Shown here: piece after piece, positions 18,554-27,200 of the stretch
Layout: every line of letters begins with the position of its first letter
Numbering within the stretch: the stretch's first letter is position 1
Origin: Lysobacter arseniciresistens ZS79
GTDB taxonomy: Bacteria; Pseudomonadota; Gammaproteobacteria; Xanthomonadales; Xanthomonadaceae
Direction: 5' to 3'
Assembly: GCF_000768335.1 (NCBI RefSeq)
Contig: NZ_AVPT01000026.1
Coordinates: 1-36,347, forward strand
DNA length: 36,347 nucleotides
The notes under the pieces: model-generated
Database searches by the model: none
What the model was told of the DNA's origin: nothing
The model's input: only the letters and a program-made list of their open reading frames with translations
Made by a program: the position numbers and the translations under genes

Positions 18554-20116
18554 TCAGGAGCCCGACGGCGGCCTGCGGTCGAGGTACTGGCTGGCCCAGC
18601 GGTCGGCGATCCGGCCCGCCGCCTCGCGCCCGCCCAGCCCGAACGCCAGTGCCACCGAGACCGCCACCGCGCCCAGCACCAGCCCGAAGGCGAGGTTGAC
18701 GATGTCGTCGGCCACGCCCATCGCGCGCAGGCCCATCGCCACCACCAGCCCGAGGATCGCCAGCCGGGCGATCCGCGCCAGGCCGCGGCCGTCAGGGTTG
18801 GCCCGCTCGATCGCCTTGCCGGCGAGGTCGGCCAGCCAGTAGCCGACCACGAAGATCACCAGCCCCAGCAGGATGTCGGCGCCGAACGCGATGAACTGCT
18901 CCAGCAGCGCGTGCACCCCGCCGAAGCCGAGCAGTGCGGCCGCCTCGACCGTCGCGAACAGCATGATGAAGAACAGCGCGACCTTGCCGGCCAGCTCGGA
19001 CAGGCTGGCCGTCTTCGCCGGTACCGGCGGGGTGGTATCGACACCCGCGGGCGCCACGATGCGCGATTCGCCCGAGGCAACGGTGTCGGACGCCGGGGTG
19101 ACCGTGTCCGTCCCGGCCGGCGAACCGGCAAATGCGTGCCCCAGCCCGATCCGCTGCGGCACGAGGTCGAAGCCGAGGTTGGCCAGCAGCCGCGTCACCA
19201 GACCGGCGACGAAGCGGCCGATGAACCACGCCAGGATCAGGATCGCCGCCGCTGCCAGCACGTTCGGCACCGCCAGCAGGAACTCGTCGAGCATGCGCGT
19301 CAGCGGCCGCGAGATCGCCTCGATCCGCAGCGCGTCCAGCGCCGCGATCAGGGTCGGCACGATCACCAGCACGAACGCGAGCGTGCCGCCCAGTTGCGAC
19401 AGGCGGATGCCGCGGGTGTTCTCGTTGCTCTCGCTGAAGCGGTCGACGCCGGTCGCGGCCAGCAGGTTGCTGACGATCCCGCGCACCACCTTGGCGATGA
19501 CCCAGCCGACCACGCCGATGATCGCGGCGGCCAGCAGGTTGGGCAGCATCGCCAGCAGCTTGGTCATCATCGCCGACAGCGGCGCCATCAGCCCCTGGAT
19601 CTGCAGCACGCCGACGATCGCCGGCAGGAACAGCAGCAGCACCAGCCAGAACGCGACGTTGCCGAGCGTGTGCGACATGGGCTGGGTGTCGGCCTTCTCC
19701 GACAGCTTCTCGTCGAGCTGGGTCGCGGCCAGTGCCTTGTTGACCACCACCCGCGCCAGCGTCGCCACCACCCAGGCCACCAGCGCAAGCACCGCAGCGG
19801 GGATGATGGTGCCGACGAAGCCCGCCAGCGGGCCGGTCACGCCGTCGACGTTCATGACGCTGAGCGCGCCGACCACCGCCATCAGCAGGACCGCCCAGAA
19901 CACGATGCGCCCGGCGATGCGCTCGATGTCGACCTGCGACCGGGTGTGCGTGGCCAGGCGCTGGTTGGCGTTGAGCGCGTCCAGCCCCTTGCGGGTGAGT
20001 GCGCCGGCGACCAGCGCGACGATCCAGCCGACCAGCAGGATCGCGACGCCGCCGAGGATGTACGGCAGGTGCGGTCCGAATGAGTGTTGCAACGAGTCTT
20101 GCCACGTCGGTTGCAT
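18554..20116 (-). CDS. Mechanosensitive-channel-like membrane protein (CmpX type, TM-helix repeats)
   Basis: 520-residue integral inner-membrane protein. It contains at least four copies of a helix motif of the form P-x-(I/L)-L-x3-(I/L)-x3-GW: LPYILGGVAILLVGWIVA, LPNLLAAAIIGVVGWVIA, VPNVLAAAAILILAWFIG and a looser ADILLGLVIFVVGYWLA. This is the conserved TM-helix repeat found in CmpX-like members of the MscS superfamily; I do not see the canonical MscS beta domain. The region between repeats 3 and 4 (residues about 355-400) is a Thr/Ser/Pro-rich, probably soluble linker. The chosen ATG has GGGAGG just upstream; an open extension of 45 residues has no signal. Probable role in osmotic or membrane-tension response (inference from family). 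It follows hppA across a terminator, so it has its own promoter. Confidence 0.85.
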   Translation of the reverse strand: MQPTWQDSLQHSFGPHLPYILGGVAILLVGWIVALVAGALTRKGLDALNANQRLATHTRSQVDIERIAGRIVFWAVLLMAVVGALSVMNVDGVTGPLAGFVGTIIPAAVLALVAWVVATLARVVVNKALAATQLDEKLSEKADTQPMSHTLGNVAFWLVLLLFLPAIVGVLQIQGLMAPLSAMMTKLLAMLPNLLAAAIIGVVGWVIAKVVRGIVSNLLAATGVDRFSESNENTRGIRLSQLGGTLAFVLVIVPTLIAALDALRIEAISRPLTRMLDEFLLAVPNVLAAAAILILAWFIGRFVAGLVTRLLANLGFDLVPQRIGLGHAFAGSPAGTDTVTPASDTVASGESRIVAPAGVDTTPPVPAKTASLSELAGKVALFFIMLFATVEAAALLGFGGVHALLEQFIAFGADILLGLVIFVVGYWLADLAGKAIERANPDGRGLARIARLAILGLVVAMGLRAMGVADDIVNLAFGLVLGAVAVSVALAFGLGGREAAGRIADRWASQYLDRRPPSGS

Positions 20117-20251
20117 GAGGTCCCTCCCGGTTGGCCGCGGCCCCCTCGGAACCGCGGGCGTGTGAACAGCCGCACTGCGCGGCCCCGTTGACCTTCCCAA
20201 ACCGGGAGTGAACATCGCGTGGGCGGACGGTGTCCTGCTCGGCCCGCACAC

Positions 20252-20275
20252 AAAAAAGGCGGCCCGGAGGCCGCC
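20252..20275 (-). terminator. Rho-independent terminator of hppA
   Basis: On the minus strand GGCGGCC and GGCCGCC form a 7-bp stem with a TCCG loop closed by C-G, followed by six T residues (AAAAAA at 20252-20257 on the plus strand). It lies 25 nt past the hppA stop. The loop and closing pair are the same as in the ppa terminator. Confidence 0.9.
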
Positions 20276-20300
20276 CTGGAAGAAGCAACCGCACCCGGTG

Positions 20301-22328
<2,028 letters not shown>

Positions 22329-22535
22329 GAACCCCTCCCCAGATGAAGTGGACTACGTGGAATTTCGGATCCGCATCGAGTTGTGGTCGCGCGGCAGCTG
22401 AACCGCCGGCAACGGGCCGACTATCGCACACGGCCCGGCCATGTGGCTGCGACCCGGGTCCGCCCCGCCGGTGTAGACGCGTCATTCAGCGGCTGCGTGC
22501 CAGCGTCGGCCCGTCCTCAGACTCCGGGAACCGCC

Positions 22536-23048
22536 ATGCGCCCGACCGCAACCCTCGCCACCCTGCTGCTCGCCACGCTCCCGCTCGCGTCGATCGCGGC
22601 CGAGCCCGAGATCGACCGCGGCGAGGCGACCGCGCAGGCGGTCGGCGCCGCCCACACGCTGCGCACCATCCCCGAAGCCTGCGCCCGGCTCGAAGGCATG
22701 TTCACCGGCCAGGCGGCCGACCCGTACCGGTTCGCCGTGGTGCGGACCAGCCCCAATTGCCAGCCGCGCACACGCTTCGTCGACGCGGACAAGGCGGCCC
22801 CGTCCGTCGCCGCCGGCTGGATCCTCAACGACCGCATCAGCGTGCCGAACGCGGCCTGCCCCTCGCAGAAGGCGGTGGTGGAGGTCTGGCGCAAGCCCGG
22901 CGACGCCGTGCCACCGGAGCTGGACGCACAGGGGCGGGCGCGGATCTACCTGCAGGACGCGAAGGAGGCGGCTGCCGGCGGCCGCCGCGCGGAGGTGGCC
23001 GTGTTCGCCGCGGCGATGACCGTCGACGGCGCGCCTTGCGGCGGTTGA
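22536..23048 (+). CDS. Uncharacterised secreted four-cysteine protein
   Basis: 170 residues; family not recognised. Residues 1-22 (MRPTATLATLLLATLPLASIAA) form a clear Sec signal peptide with an AxA-type site, so the product is periplasmic or exported. The mature part has exactly four cysteines (in EACARLEG, SPNCQPR, NAACPSQ and the C-terminal APCGG), suggesting two disulfides. The start is set by the signal peptide; the frame is open further upstream but without any start signal. It lies between hppA and pfp, diverging from hppA and converging on pfp. A link to pyrophosphate metabolism is positional only. Confidence 0.75.
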   Translation: MRPTATLATLLLATLPLASIAAEPEIDRGEATAQAVGAAHTLRTIPEACARLEGMFTGQAADPYRFAVVRTSPNCQPRTRFVDADKAAPSVAAGWILNDRISVPNAACPSQKAVVEVWRKPGDAVPPELDAQGRARIYLQDAKEAAAGGRRAEVAVFAAAMTVDGAPCGG

Positions 23049-23071
23049 CCCGCGCCGAAAAAGCCGCGGGT
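23048..23071. terminator. Hairpin between the convergent secreted-protein and pfp genes
   Basis: ACCCGCG (23048-23054) and CGCGGGT (23065-23071) form a 7-bp stem with a loop of CCGAAAAAGC. Neither side has a T-tract after the stem (the A/T run is in the loop), so it is at best a weak bidirectional terminator or transcript-end stabiliser. Confidence 0.35.
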
Positions 23072-23100
23072 ACTACAGCCGGCCGTGGTGGAGCGGAACC

Positions 23101-24357
23101 CTAGAGGACGAAGTCGGGCAGCCTGCGGCGCACCGGCACGTTCTTCAGCGCCACGTACTGCGGCAGACCGTCGCGCCCGTACGGCGGCGGCGCCTCGCCG
23201 CGGATCAACGGTTCCAGGTAGCGGCGCGCCTTGTCGGTGATGCCGTAGCCGTCGCGGCGGATGAAGCCGGCCGGCATCGTCTTCTCCTTGTTGGCGATCT
23301 TCGACAGCGGCGCCGGCTGGACCGTCCAGCGGTATGGCGCCTCGCCGGTGCGCACGATCACCGGCATCACCGCGTTCATCCCGGCCAGCGCGTAGTCGAC
23401 CGCCGCGGCGCCGACCGCGATCGCCTGCTGCAGGTCGGTCTTCGACGCGACGTGGCGGGCGGAGCGCTGCAGGTAGTCCGGCAGCGCCCAGTGCACCTTG
23501 TAGCCGAGCGCGTCCTTGACCCGACCGGCGAGGTGCGAGGCGACGCCGCCAAGCTGGGTATGGCCGAACGAATCCTTGCCGCCACCGGCATCGGCGACGA
23601 AGCCGCCGTCGGCGGTGCGGATGCCCTCGCTGGCGACCACCACGCAGTAGCCGACGCGCTCGACGGTCGCGCGCACCTTGGCGAAGAAGTCCGCCTCGTC
23701 GAACGGCCGCTCGGGGAACAGGAGCAGGTGCGGGGCCTCGTCGGCGCCGTTGCCGGCCAGTCCGGCCGCCGCCGCCAGCCAGCCGGCGTGGCGACCCATC
23801 GCCTCGTAGACGAAAACCTTGGTCGAGGTGTCCGCCATCGCCGCCACGTCCAGCGCCGCCTCGCGCACCGACACCGCGGTGTACTTGGCGGCCGAACCGA
23901 ACCCCGGGCAGCAGTCGGTCACCGCGAGGTCGTTGTCGACCGTCTTGGGCACGCCGACGCAGGCCAGCGGGTAGTCGAACTCCCTGGCCAGGCGCGAAAC
24001 CTTCAGCGCGGTGTCGGCCGAGTCGTTGCCGCCGTTGTAGAGGAACCAGCGCACGTCGTGGGCGCGGAAGACCTCGAGCAGGCGCTCGTACTTCGCGCGG
24101 TCGTCCTTCAGCGACTTGAGCTTGACCCGGCACGAACCGAACGCGCCGCCGGGCGTGTGGGCCAGCGCCCGGATCGCCGCGATCGGCTCCTTCGAGGTGT
24201 CGATGAGCTCCTCGCGCAGCGCGCCGAGGATGCCGTTGCGTGCCGCCAGCACCCGCACCCGGCGCGCGCGGGCGGACTGGATCACCGCCGAGGCGGTCGC
24301 GTTGATGACGGCGGTGACGCCGCCGGACTGGGCGTAGAGCAGGGTTCCTGAAGGCAT
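23101..24357 (-). CDS. pfp: Pyrophosphate-dependent 6-phosphofructokinase
   Basis: 418-residue cytoplasmic enzyme reversibly phosphorylating fructose 6-phosphate with PPi. The phosphoryl-donor site reads GGNDS (109-113): Asp111 occupies the position that is Gly in ATP enzymes, and PKTVDND (137-143) has Lys138 in place of Gly. Both changes mark PPi use. The sugar-phosphate motif MGRHAGWL (187-194) is intact. Unusually, the first Asp of the usual GGDD is Asn110. The start at 24357 gives the normal N-terminus MPSGTLLYAQSGGVTAVIN; a long upstream extension overlaps adk and has no support. The gene diverges from adk. Because the reaction is reversible it can also serve gluconeogenesis and PPi formation. 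Confidence 0.93.
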   Translation of the reverse strand: MPSGTLLYAQSGGVTAVINATASAVIQSARARRVRVLAARNGILGALREELIDTSKEPIAAIRALAHTPGGAFGSCRVKLKSLKDDRAKYERLLEVFRAHDVRWFLYNGGNDSADTALKVSRLAREFDYPLACVGVPKTVDNDLAVTDCCPGFGSAAKYTAVSVREAALDVAAMADTSTKVFVYEAMGRHAGWLAAAAGLAGNGADEAPHLLLFPERPFDEADFFAKVRATVERVGYCVVVASEGIRTADGGFVADAGGGKDSFGHTQLGGVASHLAGRVKDALGYKVHWALPDYLQRSARHVASKTDLQQAIAVGAAAVDYALAGMNAVMPVIVRTGEAPYRWTVQPAPLSKIANKEKTMPAGFIRRDGYGITDKARRYLEPLIRGEAPPPYGRDGLPQYVALKNVPVRRRLPDFVL

Positions 24358-24432
24358 GGGGGATCCGCGTGGGAGGGCGCCGGGCCGGGCCCGCGCCGTG
24401 GAAACTTGTTCGGGACGGTGCCCGGTTTGCGT

Positions 24433-24438
24433 TAAGCT
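24433..24438 (+). promoter_or_regulatory. Putative -10 box of adk
   Basis: TAAGCT fits the TAnnnT pattern in the 184-bp pfp/adk gap, about 100 nt before the adk ATG. A TTGTTC upstream is 21 bp away, too far for a standard -35; TTCGGG lies at 18 bp but matches poorly. Confidence 0.3.
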
Positions 24439-24541
24439 GCCGACGTTTGCCCCGGCAGTGGAACAGGTGTCTGCGAGTGTAGCGCCGGCCCGGCGAGGCA
24501 CGGTCAACACATTCCACACCGGCTTCCTCAAGGAGACATCG

Positions 24542-25120
24542 ATGCGACTGGTACTTCTCGGCGCGCCCGGCTCGGGCAAGGGCACGCAGGCGGCGCGGCT
24601 CAAGGAGCACCTGCAGGTGCCGCACATCTCCACCGGCGACCTGCTGCGCGCGGAAGTCGCGGCCGGCAGCAGGCTCGGGCTGGAGGCGAAGGAAGTCATG
24701 GCCCGCGGCGAGCTGGTCAGCGATGCGATCCTGCTGGGCATGCTGGAGGACCGGTTCTCGCGCGAGGACACCCGCGGCGGTTTCATCCTCGACGGCTACC
24801 CGCGCAACCTAGCCCAGGCCGGCGCCCTCGACACCCTGATGGAGCGCATCGGCCAGCCGATGGACGCCGCCGTGCAGCTTGAGGTGCCGACCGAGATGCT
24901 GGTCGAGCGCATCGCCGGCCGCGCCGCCGCCGAGGGCCGTGCCGACGACAGCCCGGAGTCGGTCCGCACCCGGCTGAAGGTCTACGACGACCAGACCGCC
25001 CCGGTGGTCGACTTCTACCGCCAGCGCGGCAAGCTCAGCGTGGTCGACGGCGTCGGCTCGCTCGACGAGGTGTTCGCCCGCATCGTCGGGGCGCTGCGGC
25101 CGGTGCCCGCGGTCGGCTGA
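24542..25120 (+). CDS. adk: Adenylate kinase (short LID form)
   Basis: 192-residue enzyme interconverting ATP + AMP and 2 ADP. The P-loop GAPGSGKGTQ (7-16), the AMP-binding STGDLLRAEV, DGYPRN (usually DGFPRN) and the short segment between RIAGRAAAEGRADDSPE and VRTRLKVYDDQ show the short form that lacks the zinc-finger-like LID insert. The start is supported by AAGGAGA 6 nt upstream and by the canonical N-terminus. mpl begins 13 bp after the stop, so the two are probably cotranscribed. Adenylate kinase complements PPi-based metabolism by recycling AMP formed in PPi-releasing reactions (family knowledge applied to the context). Confidence 0.96.
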   Translation: MRLVLLGAPGSGKGTQAARLKEHLQVPHISTGDLLRAEVAAGSRLGLEAKEVMARGELVSDAILLGMLEDRFSREDTRGGFILDGYPRNLAQAGALDTLMERIGQPMDAAVQLEVPTEMLVERIAGRAAAEGRADDSPESVRTRLKVYDDQTAPVVDFYRQRGKLSVVDGVGSLDEVFARIVGALRPVPAVG

Positions 25121-25133
25121 CGCACGCGCGCCG

Positions 25134-26552
25134 ATGAAGCTCCACATCCTCGGCATCGCCGGCACCTTCATGGGCGGCGTGGCCGCGCTGGCGCGCGAAC
25201 TCGGGCACGAGGTCGAAGGCAGCGACCAGGCGGTGTACCCGCCGATGTCGACCCAGCTGGAGACGCTCGGCATCGGGCTGCGGCAGGGGTATTCGCCGGA
25301 CAACATTTCCGCCGGCTGCGACGAGATCGTGGTCGGCAACGCCTTGTCGCGCGGCAACCCGGCGGTCGAGCAGGTGCTCGACGACGGCCGCCGCTACATC
25401 TCCGGCGCGCAGTGGCTGAGCGAGCGGGTGCTGCCGGGGCGCGACACCCTCGCCGTCGCCGGCACCCACGGCAAGACCACCACCACCACCATCCTGACCT
25501 GGCTGCTGCAGGCGGCGGGGCGCGAGCCGGGGTTCCTGATCGGTGGCGTGGCCGAGGATTTCGGCGTGTCGGCACGGGTCGGTTCGGGCCGCGAGTTCGT
25601 GGTCGAGGCCGACGAGTACGACACCGCGTTCTTCGACAAGCGCAGCAAGTTCGTCCACTACCGGCCGCTGGTGGCGATCCTCAACAACCTCGAGTTCGAC
25701 CACGCCGACATCTTCCCCGACGTCGAGGCGATCCAGCGTCAGTTCCACCACCTGGTGCGCACCGTGCCGCGGCGCGGGCGGCTGATCGTCAACGGCGAGG
25801 ACGCGCGCCTGGCCGAGGTGCTGGCGATGGGCTGCTGGACGCCGGTCGAGACCTTCGGCCTCGACGCCAGCCTCGCCCGGCCGCCGCATGACGGCCGCGC
25901 CGACACCCGCGACGAAGCGGCGGCCGCGTTCGACTGGAGCGCACGGCTGGTCGAGGCCGACGGCAGCGCGTTCACCGTGATCCACCGCGGCACGCCGGTC
26001 GGCGAGGTGCGTTGGCCGCTGCTCGGGCGCCACAACGTGATGAACGCACTGGCGGCGCTGGCGACGGTGCATGCGGTCGGCGTCGATGTCGCGTCGGTGC
26101 TGCCGGCGCTGTCGGCGTTCCGCAGCGTCAAGCGGCGGATGGAGCTGATCGGCGAGCACGACGGCATCACCGTCTACGACGACTTCGCCCACCACCCGAC
26201 CGCGATCGCCACCACCCTGGCGGGCCTGCGTGCGCGGGTCGGCGACGCGCGGATCGTGGTGGCGATGGAGCCGCGCAGCAACTCGATGCGGCTCGGTGCG
26301 CATGCCGCGGCGCTGGCGCCGTCACTGGCGGATGCCGACGCGGTGGTGTTCCTGCACCGGCCGGAGCTCGCGTGGGACGCCGGCAGGGTGGTCGCGGACG
26401 TACGCGGCGAAGCCGTCGCGGTGCCCGACGCCGACGCGCTGATCGCCGCCCTGCGCGAGCGCGCCCGCGCCGGTGACCACCTGGTGTTCATGTCCAACGG
26501 CGGCTTCGACGACGCGCCGCGCCGGTTCCTGGCCGCCCTGCGCGGCGGCTGA
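25134..26552 (+). CDS. mpl: UDP-N-acetylmuramate:L-alanyl-gamma-D-glutamyl-meso-diaminopimelate ligase
   Basis: 472-residue ATP-dependent amide ligase that joins recycled murein tripeptide to UDP-MurNAc in the cytoplasm. It is a Mur-ligase family protein: N-terminal UDP-binding HILGIAGTFMGGVA (4-17), central ATP motif GTHGKTTTT (110-118), then EADEYDTAFFDKRSKF, NNLEFDHADIF and HNVMNALAA, and the C-terminal YDDFAHHPTA and MEPRSNSM. The GIAGTFMGG signature separates Mpl from MurC (which has GIGGxGM). Length is normal. It follows adk with a 13-bp gap. Confidence 0.96.
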   Translation: MKLHILGIAGTFMGGVAALARELGHEVEGSDQAVYPPMSTQLETLGIGLRQGYSPDNISAGCDEIVVGNALSRGNPAVEQVLDDGRRYISGAQWLSERVLPGRDTLAVAGTHGKTTTTTILTWLLQAAGREPGFLIGGVAEDFGVSARVGSGREFVVEADEYDTAFFDKRSKFVHYRPLVAILNNLEFDHADIFPDVEAIQRQFHHLVRTVPRRGRLIVNGEDARLAEVLAMGCWTPVETFGLDASLARPPHDGRADTRDEAAAAFDWSARLVEADGSAFTVIHRGTPVGEVRWPLLGRHNVMNALAALATVHAVGVDVASVLPALSAFRSVKRRMELIGEHDGITVYDDFAHHPTAIATTLAGLRARVGDARIVVAMEPRSNSMRLGAHAAALAPSLADADAVVFLHRPELAWDAGRVVADVRGEAVAVPDADALIAALRERARAGDHLVFMSNGGFDDAPRRFLAALRGG

Positions 26553-26582
26553 GGCATGCCGCGCCGTCACGGCACCGCGCGC

Positions 26583-26588
26583 TAGGCT
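26583..26588 (+). promoter_or_regulatory. -10 box giving a leaderless start, Lon-domain gene
   Basis: TAGGCT is followed by six bases (ggcacg) and then the ATG at 26595. A -10 box normally sits 6-7 nt from the transcription start, so the start site would fall on the ATG itself. There is no Shine-Dalgarno in this position, which agrees with a leaderless message. Confidence 0.5.
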
Positions 26589-26594
26589 GGCACG

Positions 26595-27200
26595 ATGCCG
26601 AACGAATCCCTTCCCCCGTCGTTGTCCCTGTTCCCGCTGCCGACCGTGCTCGTGCCCGGCGCGGCGCTCGGCCTGCGCGTGTTCGAGCCGCGCTACCTCG
26701 ATCTGGTCAGCGAATGCGGTCGCCGCGGCACCGGGTTCGGTGTCTGCCTGCTGATGAACGGGGACGGCGATCCGGATGAGGGCGCCGAGACCACCGCCGC
26801 GGCGGCGTTCGGCACCGAGGCGGTGATCGAGGACTTCGGCACCGGCGACGATGGCCTGCTCACCCTGCGCGTGCGCGGCCGGCGCCGGTTCCATGCGCGG
26901 CAGTTGCGGGTGCGCGACAACGGCCTGCAGGTGGCCGAGGTCGAGTGGTGCGACGACGACCCGGTGGAGCCGCTGCGGCCCGAGCACGGCCTGCTCGCGA
27001 CCCTGCTGCAGGGCGTGCTGGAACAGGTCGGCGGGGAGCATGCCGACGCACTGGACACCCGCATCGACGATGCCGCGTGGGTCGGCTGGCGGCTGGTCGA
27101 GATGCTGCCGCTGGACGACCTGCAGCGCCAGCAACTGCTGCAGCTCGACGATCCGCACGAGCGGCTGGACCGCCTGCTGCACCTGTTGCCGGAAGACTAG
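26595..27200 (+). CDS. Lon N-terminal (LON substrate-binding) domain protein
   Basis: 201-residue cytoplasmic protein consisting only of a LON N-terminal domain (LSLFPLPTVLVPGAALGLRVFEPRYLDLV, then LTLRVRGRRRFHARQL) and an alpha-helical tail. It lacks the AAA+ and protease domains of Lon. Such stand-alone proteins are widespread in proteobacteria; their exact role is not established, with substrate or partner binding presumed. There is no Shine-Dalgarno; a TAGGCT -10-like box 6 nt before the ATG suggests a leaderless transcript. Its TAG stop overlaps the TAG stop of the opposing DedA-PAP2 gene in the palindrome CTAG (27197-27200). Confidence 0.9.
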   Translation: MPNESLPPSLSLFPLPTVLVPGAALGLRVFEPRYLDLVSECGRRGTGFGVCLLMNGDGDPDEGAETTAAAAFGTEAVIEDFGTGDDGLLTLRVRGRRRFHARQLRVRDNGLQVAEVEWCDDDPVEPLRPEHGLLATLLQGVLEQVGGEHADALDTRIDDAAWVGWRLVEMLPLDDLQRQQLLQLDDPHERLDRLLHLLPED

